Shown: in pieces, positions 20,576 through 33,600 of the stretch
Position numbering within the stretch: the stretch's first letter is position 1
How the letters are laid out: every line of letters starts with the position of its first letter
DNA from: Capitella teleta
Lineage: Eukaryota; Annelida; Polychaeta; Capitellidae
Reading direction: 5' to 3'
NCBI GenBank assembly: GCA_000328365.1
Contig: KB298546.1
Coordinates: 92,575 to 156,574 of the forward strand
Length of the DNA: 64,000 nt
The notes under the pieces: generated by a model
The model's input: the letters and a program-made list of their open reading frames with translations, nothing else
Database searches by the model: none
Told to the model about the DNA's origin: nothing
Translations under genes and position numbers: made by a program

Positions 20576-20984
20576 TATGATTAATAGAGCAGTTTAGGTT
20601 GGTTGTAGATAAATCTATTTTTTAAAGCTGGATGTCAGAGTGCATCTTCAAAACCTCGAGTCTGCACAGTGCATACAAATTAAACCGTTATGAGTGCATT
20701 TCTTTTGTGTATGTATCATTCAGTATTGGTCAGTGGTAGTCATTGGTATTGGCAGGCTTTATTTGGATATATCAAGACCTATTTTAGGACATCACTAGCA
20801 AAGTGTAATGACTCAAATCTGGAAACATTCTAAGCAAATCTTGCCAAAACCAAAATCCGGGGGTATTCAGCCGCTTGAAATAAACGGTCAATAATGACAA
20901 GTGTGCAGGAAATTTCGAGTAAATTCGACGATTTTTTTTAAAGGCCTCGGGCGTGAACTAGCAAGTAAGATGCCGGACTTGGGT
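20576..20984. other. Intergenic, no gene seen
   Basis: Unique sequence between two retroelement fragments. Confidence 0.4.
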
Positions 20985-21185
20985 CTCTCATGGATGCATT
21001 ATCTGAGACAGCATTAATAAAAGGTTCCAAGCTGGATGCTGATAATTACAGACCAGTATCCGTGTTGCCCATTTTATCTAAAGAGAGAATCGCACATCAG
21101 CAGATATATGCCTTTTTTTTTTTTTTTACCGAAGCTCAGTTTGGTTTTATAGAGGCGCATTCCATTCAGACTAGCCTCCATGGAG
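20985..21185 (+). mobile_element. LINE reverse transcriptase fragment
   Basis: The frame reads IKGSKLDADNYRPVSVLPIL, the conserved segment before the RT palm in non-LTR retrotransposons. After a T-rich stretch it reads TEAQFGFIEAHSIQTSL (usually QFGFRKGHSTQTSL). About 65 residues survive, interrupted by the run of T. It lies just upstream of the cubilin promoter. Confidence 0.7.
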
Positions 21186-21299
21186 TGTCAGTTGAACACC
21201 CAGTTGGCCGCTTCGACCGGTGGTGTGGCCGTCGTCTGCTCGTCAGACAATGTCACGTGACCGTAATTCTGCTAGTCCGGTCGACGAATGAACTGAATC

Positions 21300-21626
21300 A
21301 CGTGCAAACCATAACGCACTCTTTGTCATAACGCACTTCTCATGTGTCGCAAATCCCGAGACATCATTGCATTCACAACCAAAACGCCCACATTAAACTG
21401 AAACAATAGAATATTTCGGGAGATACATGGCTATCTGAAGTGCTAACATAATATAGCGTCCTAATATACTGCAAACTCCCTCGCTGTAACTCAATTTAGT
21501 GGGCGTTCGCTGGCTGCATAAGTATAGGATCAAATTACCGCTTCCAAGTTCAGGGGGAGGAACCGCTTGCGATAGGTGTACTGGACGAGTATACACAAGC
21601 GACTCAGAGAGTGCCCAGTTCTCAAA
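21300..21626 (+). promoter_or_regulatory. Cubilin upstream region, duplicated in inverse at 1-850
   Basis: This segment precedes the cubilin ATG and matches the inverted copy at the left end of the window. It contains a pair of CATAACGCAC motifs (21306-21331), the conserved block CCAAAACGCCCACATTAAAC and a TATA-like AAGTATAGG near 21520. Promoter function is inferred from position and from conservation between the two copies. Confidence 0.5.
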
Positions 21627-24600
21627 ATGGCCCCTGCGCATTCCGGGAGTGTGTTCGTGGTCTTGGTTCTGGGATCGATTATTTCTGGAAATTTTGCAAA
21701 TAGGGAAACGAGGCAAACCGAATCCTCAAGGTAGGCAATCAAATTAATTATTAAACCGAAAATTAATGTTTGTCAATCAAAGAAATGCGCAGATGTTTAT
21801 TACGCAAATAGGGCATATTATAGTCTAGTACGGCTACATTTATATTTGTAAGGGGAATTTATACATTCTGCATAAATTGCGTTCTATACAATTAAAATGT
21901 TATATAACTATATTATTCTGCAACATCGAAATAATAAAAATATTGTGTCATGTATAGTTCTTAATAGCTCAATTTAGTGTCCTTTCCGATTACAGTGTAC
22001 CCATAATTGAATGTGTTTGATGATATTTTATCCATACATTTAATTGTGGTCTTAATTACTTTGCCAAACTCTGAATTGATATAATTACTTTTCGAGTTAA
22101 TATTATGATCGTTCGAATGCATCAGAATCCGAACGAGTCTAGTTTGTTATTTCTAGGAATCAGTTTCGTTTCCATGGTGATTAATATAATTGATATTTAT
22201 ATCAATTGATATATTATAGCAATTGAAAGGTAACGCACCATGAAATGGAAGCTTTATACTGATAATAACTATAATTATTTGATATTGAATGGCAATTAAT
22301 TGTACATTGATATCATACAATCACACATTATCTTTTTATGCAGCTTCCATTCAAGTATGGTCCTATTATATTAACGTTCGGATATTGTCCAGTGCAGTAA
22401 GCTGGTGACTAATTTGAGAATCAGACAACCGCCTAAGTTAATTATTATTTATACCGTCCCCACAAAAAAAAAAAAACAACTCTTCTGCAACATGATATAC
22501 ACAAGGTCAATGTCTCAAGTCGAGTTGGCACTTCTTGCTGTTGGGTCATTAACTTGTAAACGTGTGGATGCCACAGAGCATGATCGGTTAGGGGGGCGTT
22601 CTGTGTTACATCATAACACACGCGCGTCCTGCTCGGAGAGTGTCTGCTAGCGGTCAAAGGTCAATAGTTGCTCAGGAGCAGCTGAGTGGAAGTTTGTAGC
22701 GCAGTAATTCTGGTTTGAGTATATATTATTATTATTCTTTTGGTAATGCAGAGTCTATAATTATAATTAAGCCTGCATTTGTAATCATTGAGACACGTGC
22801 TATAGTAACCGCTCATTTGAATACACATTGTATTCGCATTGACCATATATATATAAATTGACGCATATGACCCATGATCAATTTCCCTGTTGCGTCAGAC
22901 CAGTCAGCGCTTACGTAACACTCTTCGAGCTTTTTTTTTAACGTTTTCTGCTCGTGAAACATTGATGTCATCACTAAATGTTTCAATAAATATCTTGACA
23001 CACAATTACAGAGTGGTTGTTGAGTCATTTATACAGAGTGCAGGGCCAAAATTATTCTATCTACTGCATGTTAATGATCTAAATGTTTTTCAATGGCGCA
23101 ATTAACGCATTTCGAAGAAAGTGTTACAAAACACTTCGCAGTGCAACAACACGCTAAGATAAAAGAAAGAAATACTTGATATGGTTACTTTAACATGTCA
23201 TGCTTCTATTCCTATCATTTCTATTACAATTTCATAAACATTTATCCAGATTTATCTCAATAAAAAGAGTGCACTCAACATTTCGCGATATTTCCACTTT
23301 GTCGGCAATCAGAGCCCCGGACCATGGATATAAATAAGGAGTAAGCTTAAATTCACTGAACGCATAGTTAAGACAACGCTCTTGTATTGTTAATTGAACG
23401 CATAATTAAGACAACGCTCTTGTATTGTTAATTGAACGCATAATTAAGACAACGCTCTTGTATTGTTAATTGTTTTGTTTGAGAGTGTTATTGCTGTGAC
23501 AGTAGCACTGATCAACGACTAAGGTTGATCTCCTAAAATTAAAACAAAGCAGAGAGTTTGTATGTTTGAGAAGCGCCATAGAAGAGATGACATTCCTTAA
23601 TGCTCGTTCAGTGGTTCATCCGATTTTGCTCTCTTTGAGATCACACAGTACTCACATTTGCACCGCGCCAATAGTGGAGGTGCAGGCCTAGTGTTGTGTA
23701 TGTTTTTTTTGTTTTGTTTTGTTTTTTTTTTTTCCTATAAATACGTGACTGTTTTCTGTGAATAAATGATATGTATGTACTCGAATTTAAATGTTCCTCC
23801 CTCAATCAAAATGAGCTTTTTACTTTATTTCTTTGAAAAAATGGGCGTAGAAAATATATTCAATCCATACCAGGTATTTTATTTTATTTTATTTTATTTT
23901 ATTATTTTATATTTTATTCTTGTGTTTAACATGGAGTAGATAAACCACTTTTGACCCACCCTGTATAAGATTTACCACGTGTTAATTTTGTAATTTATAA
24001 CTGTCAATAATAAATTGAAAAGAATAGAATTAATTGCTTTTACATTTCAGTTTCAATGTGTACAGATGTTTTGTTTGTTTGTTTGTTTGTTTGTTTGTTT
24101 GTTTTTGCTTTTTTTAACATGAATTAGGGTAGGTATTTGTCTTGAAAATTTTAAATACACAATGTTATGCATGATATCACTCTTAATATATTGCAATAAT
24201 TCTCAGAATCTAATTTCACTTTTGTGTCGTGTGATGTGATAGGAGCGAAGTAATATTACCTGTCACGGAAAATATCAATAAGAGCAAGTGGTCATCTGGC
24301 TTCTAAAGCTCCTTTGATGCGACAGAGCATGATCTGCTAAGTAAAGGGGACCGTATTACATAATGACATACGTGCTCGGCTCGGCTGTGAAGTGACTGCT
24401 GGCACACAAGTCACAAGCTTACATGTACTATGGCTGATTAGCGCAACTTACACAAAGCCTCTCATAAAGACTTTTTATGATTCAGATCTCGGATCGTGTC
24501 GCAGAATGGTCACATGATATTCGAATCTGCTTCCCATCGCAACATCACATTCCGATCATCCAATGGAGGCTTTATCAACATTGGTGACGTCGATTTGGGG

Positions 24601-27600
24601 CAGGTCATCACCCAGGTAACGACCTTACTTAGAGATCACGACATCACAACCAAACGATATTTCACCATCACAGGTTCGAGATGGCAAAACGAAGATTGAA
24701 GAATTGTGGAATGTAGGCTGACAAGCTCATTCATAGAGTAAACATTGATGATGATTATTATCTCAATGTTCTTATTCCCAGGCAAACATCAAAGAACGCC
24801 TCACAGCAGTCGAGGGCCACACCGAAACAATATCTTCCATGGAACGAACCCTGGAAGAATTGGGAAGAAAGGTCAGACAGACTCTTGCTTTTGAATTATC
24901 ACATTACAACCACATCCAAATTAACCCTCAAGTAAAGTATTGGTCCTGTCCTGTCCCTACATTTGCTCCATCCCCTGACTACTTAGTGAGTCCCTACTTT
25001 CTCTTTTCCGTAGATTGATACCCTGGAGGCAGCTTCAGGATCAGCGACATCCCCAACAGTTCCTCCTCAGTCCTCGAGTGATGTAACAAGAAGGGTTAGT
25101 TACTTCTTCCTTATTCAATTCAATATTGACCCAAACAAATCTTTAGCTGTCCACACTGGAGAGCGACGTGAGCAGTCTGAAGCGACTACAGCGGGTAATC
25201 AGTACTGCAATTGTTTTCTTTCTGGGTGTAACTGTTGTCATTGTTATTTTCAGTTGAGAGGCAGAAACGAGTGTGACAACAATCCCTGTCGCAATGGAGC
25301 AACGTGCATTGATCTCTTTGATGCCTACCTCTGCCAGTGCACCAATGGCTGGAAGGTGATGGCGTGAGGTCTTGATGAGATTAACCTTTAACCTGAACTC
25401 ACTTCCAGGGTCGACAATGTGATGAGGACATAAATGAGTGTGTTACACTGGCTGGAACAGCTGAAGGATGCCAGAACGGGGCAACCTGCATCAACGCGAT
25501 GGGGACCTTCAGGTAAAATTGTCAACTATTCTCAATTATCACAGTTACCAACTGAGTTGATTGTAGGTGTGAATGTACAGCCAATTGGCATGGCATCATT
25601 TGCACTGTTGCCCATGACGACTGCTCTGAGTCATCAAATCAGCTGCTCTGTGGCCATGGCGTGTGCGAGGATGTGACCAGGGCGCAACCAGGCCAGGTAT
25701 GTTCTTATTCAGAATCCACTGCTTTGTCGAGGTGTCACATTTCTTCCCTGCAGCCCAGATACCGATGTGAGTGCAATGATGGCTGGGACACAGATGGAGT
25801 TCGGCCTGAGTGCACTCTTGACATTAATGAATGTGAGGCTGACCAGCCAGCTTGCTCTCATGATCCACCGGTCACTTGCATCAACGTCCCGGGCTCATTT
25901 TACTGTGGACAGTGTCCTGCTGGTCAGTACCCATGCAGTGTGGTTCACAACACTTGTTGATGCTCATCAGGCTACACTGGTAATGGCTTTTACTGCAACG
26001 ACATTGATGAATGTTTGGTGAACAATGGCGGATGCTATGCTAACGTGCAGTGCATCAACATTGAAGGGTCGCGACGATGTGGGCCCTGCCCCAGGGGTGA
26101 GCCACATGGTTTGTTTGATCTCTGTAAGTTCGTTTGTTACTTGTAGGTTATGCTGGTGATGGCGTGAGCTGTGTGTTTGTGGGAATGTGCACAGTGGAGA
26201 ATGGCGGATGCAGTCATCACGCCACCTGCCTAGAGAACGCAGCAACAGGTGAATTGACAGCGTAATAGCAAGAACCGCAAGAATTTTGTTTGTCAGGATT
26301 CAATGGAGTGACCTGCACCTGCAGCAGTGGCTTTACTGGCTCAGGGGTTGGACCTCACGGCTGCCAACCAGCGAACACTGGTTCAAACACAGGTGCGTGC
26401 GCCAATCATCCCTGCCAGCATGGAAGTTGCCAGGTTAGTCACCAAGAAATAACTACCCCCTTTGTATATGTGTGTTTGTTTTCAGATAAGTGGATCTTCA
26501 TTCACTTGCACATGTGATGATGGTTGGATTGGAACCAACTGCAACGAGGTAGCTCATCCATGCACCAGCAATCCATGCCAGAATGGAGGCACCTGCAGCC
26601 CACGTGGCTCTAGGGGTGACGCCTACACCTGCGTTTGTACGGATCGATACACTGGCACGCACTGCCAAGAGCAACAGCAGAGTTGTGGAGGGAGACTTGA
26701 CGGTGAATCTGGGACCCTGCGCTACCCGCACACCACTGGGCAATCCTACGACCACAATGTCAACTGTGCCTGGGTGATCACAACATCCCCAAATAAAGTC
26801 ATGTCACTTTCGGTCGTACGCTTCAATCTGGAAGCTCATGATAATTGTGATTATGATTTCTTGCAAATTAACGATGGACCAGATGCGTCATCAAACGTTA
26901 TCGGCAAGTATTGCGGAGATGCCTTCCCAAACGGCGGCACCATCAACAGCACTCATAATCAGCTCTACCTGTGGTTCCGTTCCGACGCTTCCGTAGCCAG
27001 TGATGGCTTTGTTATATCATGGAGTTCAGGCTTGCCAGGTTGGCTTACATTCAGTTTATTCGCATATAATGAGTAATTAATTGAACTTCAACAGTATGTC
27101 AAGAGGTTTTCACGGGCAATCATGGTGTCATAACATCGCCAGGATTCCCAGGAAAATACCCTCACAACCGGGATTGTACCTGGACTGTCCACGTTCCTCT
27201 TGGAAACAACATTCGATTCACCTTTGGCAACATCTACCTACAGCAGAGTGAAAACTGCTCAGCTGATTTCTTGACAGTAAACTTGGCTCAATGCGTATGT
27301 CTATAACTGAGACTGTGTCTTCTTTAGATCACTGATGCTTACGATGCTGCTCCAATTGGCCAATACTGCACCGAGATGACCCCTTCTCCTCTGACCACCA
27401 CTGGGCCAATAGCATTGCTTACATTCCATACTGACGCCACAGAAAATGCTAACGGCTTCAGCATTCATTATTCCGCCATCCAAAGTAAGATATATTCTTT
27501 CATGACTCTAGAATCTGGCCTATATGAATCAAATTTAACAGGTGACCCTGGATGTGGCGGAGCCTTTACTTCAGACAACGGTGTCTTAATTTCTCCCAAT

Positions 27601-30600
27601 TACCCAAACCCCTACAGCCACAGAAGTCAATGCATTTGGACAATCACCGTGTCAGAAGGGGACACCATTGCTGTGAACTTCACTAACATGAATCTGGAGC
27701 ATCATGATGAGTGTCAGTGGGACTACCTTGAGGTGAGAAAAATATCAAAACACTGCTTGTGTAGCAAGAATCTTTCTCTTTATAGATCAGAGACGGTACA
27801 GAGGAAAGCTCCAATTTCCTTGGTCGCTATTGCGGAAACACTGTTCCCCAGGCAATCATTTCAACAACCAACGCGTTGTTGATCAAGTTCAAATCGGATG
27901 AATCTAACACAGGAACTGGATTCAGACTAACTTGGAATGTCCGTAAGTACAGATTCCTATCCACTTAATTTGGCTACTGTAATGTTCTTTCTACAGACTG
28001 TGGAGGAACTTTCACTGAGAATTCTGGAGTACTCACCAGTCCTGGATTTCCCAATGCTTATGGGCACAACAAGGATTGCTATTACATCATCACACAGCCA
28101 CCTGCATCCATAATCACTCTCAACTTCACGGCCTTTAACCTCGAAGCTGGTGGATCCTCAGGGTCATGTGATCACGATTACTTGGAGGTCAGCGTATTAT
28201 TGAAATGTTGCTGTCTTGCATAATATTCAACTTGAATTGTTTAACTGCTCAGGTTCGAGATGGACAAAATGAAAACAGTGCTCTGCTGGGTCGCTTCTGT
28301 ACTTCCACAACACCATCGGTCCAAGTGTCAAGTGGACGAAGACTCTGGGTCCACTTTCATTCAGATGGTTCTGTTTCAGCCCCAGGGTTCAGCCTCATAT
28401 ACAACTCTACGCACAACACCCTGTCAACTGGCGGTGAGACCGGAGGCTCGACTGGCCCCTCATTGAGTGGTTGTGGAGGGAGACTGACAAGTGGTAATGG
28501 GACGTTCTCTAGTCCACGCAGACCGAGGTTATATCCATCAAGGGCAAACTGCACTTGGATCCTTGATGTGAGATCATTTACTATCGTGTTCATGCCTTTC
28601 ACACAATGCATCACAGGTGACCGAAGGCTTCATTATCCGACTGATATTCAATAGCTTTATCCTTGAGAGCCACAGCCAGTGCAACTATGATTATGTCCAA
28701 ATCTATGACGGAATCAACACTGATGCGCCATCTCTTGGAAGGTATTCTTCTTGGCTTACTTCTCTGAGTGAGTGATGGGGTTTTACGGCTCCACCCAACC
28801 CGTTTGGGTGATACGGGCGCCAGAACAGAAGGCCTGGGACCGGGGTTTCCCCCTACTCTTATTGATAAATCCAAAGGGTTCTTTATCCTGCATACCACCA
28901 TAGACATTAGTACACAGCGCCCTGCCTTGTTACACAGTTGGGCAGCACTGCTGAGTCACAAAAGAATTACAATTGTAATTCACAATCATAACACCAGTGG
29001 CCTGATTGGGTCTCGAACCTGGGATCACGACCCCCTGCGGTCGGCATAGGATTGCAGGCAGCGGTTTAACCCACTGTGCTACTCGGTGCCTACTTGTGTG
29101 CATTGGTCATCTTCTCAGGTGGTTGGCATGTCAGTGGCCGAATGGCCATTATGCCACTCTCCAAAGTTATCTAATCACTGTTTACTCTTTTCTTTGCTTT
29201 TTCACTACAATACTATTATAGGGTTGGGTGGAGCCGTAAAACCCCAATCACTCACTCACAATACTATTATATGTTTTGGGGCCTATTCCATAAAGAAACT
29301 TAACTTTGGGACTTAAGTTAAGTCCTCCAGGCGTTAAGTTTTCAAGCTAATTAAGTCGATTCCACAATCGCATTTTTACTGAACTACCAAGGAACGTATA
29401 ACACATGGCGGGAAATTTGATTAGTGGTAAACGAACCTTGCAATTAACATGACTTTTATGAACTGTTCATGATTTTTCCAAAACTTTATCAAAGACGAAC
29501 AAGTGCTCTTTTTCAGCTTTACAGTCATAACGGTTTTTTTTCATTTCTTTTTTCATAACACTTTTTACATTTTTAATTTTTTTTTTCCATAACACTTTCC
29601 AGAGCATTGCTCCTGTCTGGAAGGCTCCTTCTAGGTATTGACGCCGTAGCTTTAATCCGACGTCTTCTGATCGGCGCCATCTGGAATTCACTAAGTTTGA
29701 TTTAAGTCAGATGGAGAGGTCACTTGAGTTTTGCAAAGTCTAGAGGACTTAAGTTTGTTTCTTGAATCGTTTTAGTCAATTTAACTCCTCCCGAACTTAG
29801 TTTTATCATTTAAGTTTCTTTCTTGAATCAGCCCCAAATCTGTATGTCTGTCTATGCTTAGCTTTTCCATTGCTTTTTATCAGGTTTTGTGGTCAATCAT
29901 TACCACCCTCGTTGACATCTGCTTCCAACTTCATGACGGTTATTTTCCGCACTGATGGTAGTGTACAGCGAGAAGGCTTTGAGGCCTCGTATGTTTCCCT
30001 CAATGCAAGCACAGTGTGCGGCCAAGATCTAAGGACTTCTCCAGGAGTGATAACTTCTCCAGGCTATCCCTCCAACTACTGGCCATCCAGGGAATGTGTG
30101 TGGACGATTGTACAGCCGACCAACCACCAGATTCTGCTCAATGTTACCGATTTCCTACTTCAAGACCATCCGGCGTGTGAGAGTGACTATCTAGAAATCC
30201 GGTAAGATGATTCTTGTAGCCTCACCTCTCTTCCAGAGACCTAAAATGTCCTTGCCTGTTTGACTCTCTTTTCTTTTGCTGCAGAAATGGGGGTTCGGCA
30301 GAATCGCCCTTGATTGGAAAATACTGTGGCGATCACATCCCTGAAATATTTCGGTCGCATAGCAATCGCTTGCATTTGAAGTTGGTCACTGATGGCAATC
30401 AAAACCAACGTGGCTTTAGGATTAATTATGAAAGTTTTGAATCAGGTTGGGATCAATGGGAATGTTTTCGATAGCATGATGTTCATTTGTGCACAGGTTG
30501 TGGAGGAGAGTTTGTTGGAGAAGCCATGGGTTCTTTTGTCTCTCCAAACTTCCCCAGTAACTACCCACAACGATCATCGTGTGTCTGGACTATTTCTGTT

Positions 30601-33600
30601 TCACATGGTAGCTCTGTGCAACTCAACTTCCCGACCTTCTCAATGGAAAGGCATTCAACTTGTTTATATGATTATGTCGAGGTAAAGTGTATCTTGTCGT
30701 CACCAGTAAAATGTTTATAGATGATGTGATAGGTGAGAGAGCAGGAGGCCACAGGAATATTGGTTGGTAGATACTGTGGTTCTACAAACCCGCCCACCAT
30801 TCACAGTGCCACGAACAAGCTGTGGGTCAAATTTAAAACTGACAGTTCTGGACAGGGGGGTGGCTTTCGGGCTGACTTCACTACTTGTAAGTTACTCTAA
30901 ACACTATAACTTCAGATTGAAAACTCACTTGGCAATGCCGCTTACTACCATTTGTGTCAATCGTTTGTTAATCTTATCAAGGTCTTATAATTGTCATATT
31001 TATCAAACATTTCACTCATTATTACCTGCTTGGCAAAACCATTTCTTTTGGCGAATAATAATTGTCTCATCTCATCTATCTATTTCATCTTATCTTATGA
31101 ACCACTATTACTTGGTTTTCAGCTTGCAATAACCGACTGACTGCTGAACACGGTGTAATTGAAAGTCCTAACTTTCCCAGCCCATATCCATATGCAGCCA
31201 ATTGTACTTGGATCATTGAATCCATGCCAAACAGTGTCATCAACACTAGTTTCTCGCATTTTGCCCTCGAGGGAGGCAGCTCGGGCTGTCAATATGACTA
31301 TCTGGCGGTAAGCATTTGTCTTTCTATGATCCTTATTCAGATTTATGAATGGTTTTAGTTGCGTGCTGGAGCAGATGCTTCAGCCCCACTGATTGGTCAG
31401 TACTGCGGCCATGACTTACCTCCTATTGTATCGTCACCTGGTAGCCAACTGTGGGTCCACTTTGTATCGGATGCCTCCATGTCTCATAATGGCTTCAGAA
31501 TGGAATACGTGTCGTCATGTGAGACTGCCTCATTTTTCTCTGCTCATTTATGGTATGCCTGAATATGATTATTTTTTAGCCTGTGGTGGCACCTTGAGAG
31601 GTGATTCTGGTCAGGTCATGACCCCAGATTGGCCTGCTCCAATTTCACAAAACTTGACTTGCAAATGGACGCTGATCACAAGGCCTGGATCGCGGATCCA
31701 GTTCAATATCACTGATTTGGATCTGGCTGCAGGAGAGCAATGTTCCAACAATGCTTTGGATGTCAGTGTGCTTAGTATAATCTATGTTAATTTTTTATTT
31801 TATTTATTTTCTCAATTCCATGATGTCCATACTTGTTCAATATGTAGATCTATGGCGGAGAAGACACATCATCCTTTAATTTGCTCCATTTGTGCAAAAG
31901 TTCTTCCACTGAACTCGTCACCACTTCATCTGGCAATTACATTGTCGTTCTATTCAACTCCTCTGTAGTTGGTCGTAAGGGGTTCAAGGCATCCTATACG
32001 GCAGTTCCAGACGGTAAGCTTTAACACAATCGAGCAATAGCTTTTTCTGAAGCTTGGCTTTTGAAGCCCTGGTGGATTTGACCTTTAAAACAAGAGATGG
32101 TTGACCACATTTTCAATGCAATGCTTGTATTTTACAGGTTGTGGGGGTGTATTCAGTGCTCCGTCTGGTGTGATCACTTCCAAGAATTATCCAAGTCGAT
32201 ACCCTCGAAACACAGATTGCCTCTGGAGGATCGTCCTTCCGTCTTTTTCCAGAATTCGAATGACATTTGTGGACATGGAGATTGAAAGAGCTACTCGCTG
32301 TCGATATGACTATGTCATGGTATGTTCTGTGTAATGCAACTTGCATAGAAATTAGCGACTATTGAGTATAGCTGTATGCCACAACCTCTTGTCACAGATA
32401 TATGATGGTCCTGATCAAGATCACCAAATTTTAATGAACAAGACTTGTGGCCGACCTACTCTCCCATTTGAATACTTGAGCACCACCAACCAAGTCCTGC
32501 TGCGAATGCGTTCTGATGGCTCTTCAGAGCATCGGGGCTTCAAGATGAATTTTGCAACCGGTGAGTTTGCAGGTGGAACGCACAAACCCTTGAAATTTGT
32601 GTTACATACTCAGCTTGCGGAGCTTCCATTACGAATGCTGAGGACGGCGAGATCACTTCGCCATCATTCCCTGGATTATATCCTTCTAATACGTCTTGCC
32701 AGTGGCAGATAGAAACCACGCCTGGTCAGTACTTCTCCACTACTAAACAGACTATTCACTTCAAGAGTAACAAAGACATCACATTATTTGAAACAGCATC
32801 TATTATCAGCTAACATCGCCTAAATGAGCCATCCTAACAAATCTGTCATCTGGAACAGGAGAGCAATTGACCTTGACCTTCACTCATCTTGACGTCGGCA
32901 ACACTGGCGACTGCTCTTCTGACAGCATCAGAGTAGAAGGCGGAGGAGAACCCCAAACCATCTGTGGACAGGCTGTTCCACTGCCCATCACCTCCATTGG
33001 CAGCACAATCACTGTGACATTACTTGCTAGCTCGCTTTCCAATACCCAGCATCATGGATTCAGAGCTGTGTACAGCAAATCAACGTCATGTAGGCAGTGA
33101 TGTTTGAACATTCTTCATTTATATTTTCCTTGAGTAGCATGCGGAGGTCGATTCACCGCTGAGAGCGGAGCCTTCAACAGTCCAGGTTTCCCTAATGGAT
33201 ACAGCAACAATGAAGAGTGTGTCTGGGAGATGGTGACGTCACCTAGTAATCGACTTCAATTGTCCTTCAGGTAATCTGACTTCTCATTCATCTGCGTTAT
33301 CATAATTTGCGTCCAGCATTTTCAATTTGGAGAACTCTGAGCATTGCAACAACGACTACCTGGAAGTAAGAGAAAATGGTGTCGGGGGCAGACTGCTGGG
33401 GAGGTTCTGTGGAACCCAAACGCCGCGCAACATACATGGTTTGAATTCCCTTTACATCAAGTTCCGAACCAATGAAGATGTTCCCGGTTATGGTTTTATG
33501 GCTACGTATAGTTCCAGTAAGTATAAATGAGAAATGAGCCACCAACCTAATCCATAAGTTTGGTCATTTTCTTCCTCGTTCCCAGTGAATGGAGCATATT

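Larger units (their letters stand above)
21627..25194 (+). other. Cubilin exons 1-5: signal peptide and N-terminal coiled-coil region
   Basis: The exons are 21627-21730, 24486-24615, 24782-24871, 25014-25094 and 25147-25194. Exon 1 is the signal peptide. Exon 2 resembles the vertebrate segment that precedes the trimer-forming helix. Exons 3-5 are heptad-like (ERLTAVEGHTETISSMERTL, LESDVSSLKRLQR). In the vertebrate protein this region trimerises and carries the amnionless-binding part. Intron 1 (2.75 kb) holds a mariner-type MITE and a TTTG microsatellite. Confidence 0.88.
26682..32013 (+). other. Cubilin CUB domains 1-9
   Basis: The exons are 26486-27038 (end), 27095-27276, 27328-27484, 27542-27732, 27786-27942, 27997-28187, 28253-28567, 28617-28741, 29884-30201, 30285-30445, 30497-30681, 30733-30896, 31123-31307, 31359-31518, 31580-31761 and 31848-32013. 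CUB starts are marked by CGG-type cysteines at about 26682, 27097, 27551, 27999, 28473, 30018, 30499, 31125 and 31581. A typical CUB uses two exons split after the conserved D-Y-L-E strand. CUB5 is split by the 1.14-kb intron carrying two MITEs. Confidence 0.9.

Noticed and set aside
23365-23475. Regular tandem units resembling a CRISPR array
   Set aside because: The units are contiguous 37-bp direct repeats without unique spacers, inside a transposon of an animal genome.
28985-29090. tRNA-like box (TCTCGAACCTGGGATC) within the intronic repeat
   Set aside because: It resembles a B-box, but the surrounding sequence does not fold into a tRNA that I can see and the stretch is inside a MITE with inverted ends.
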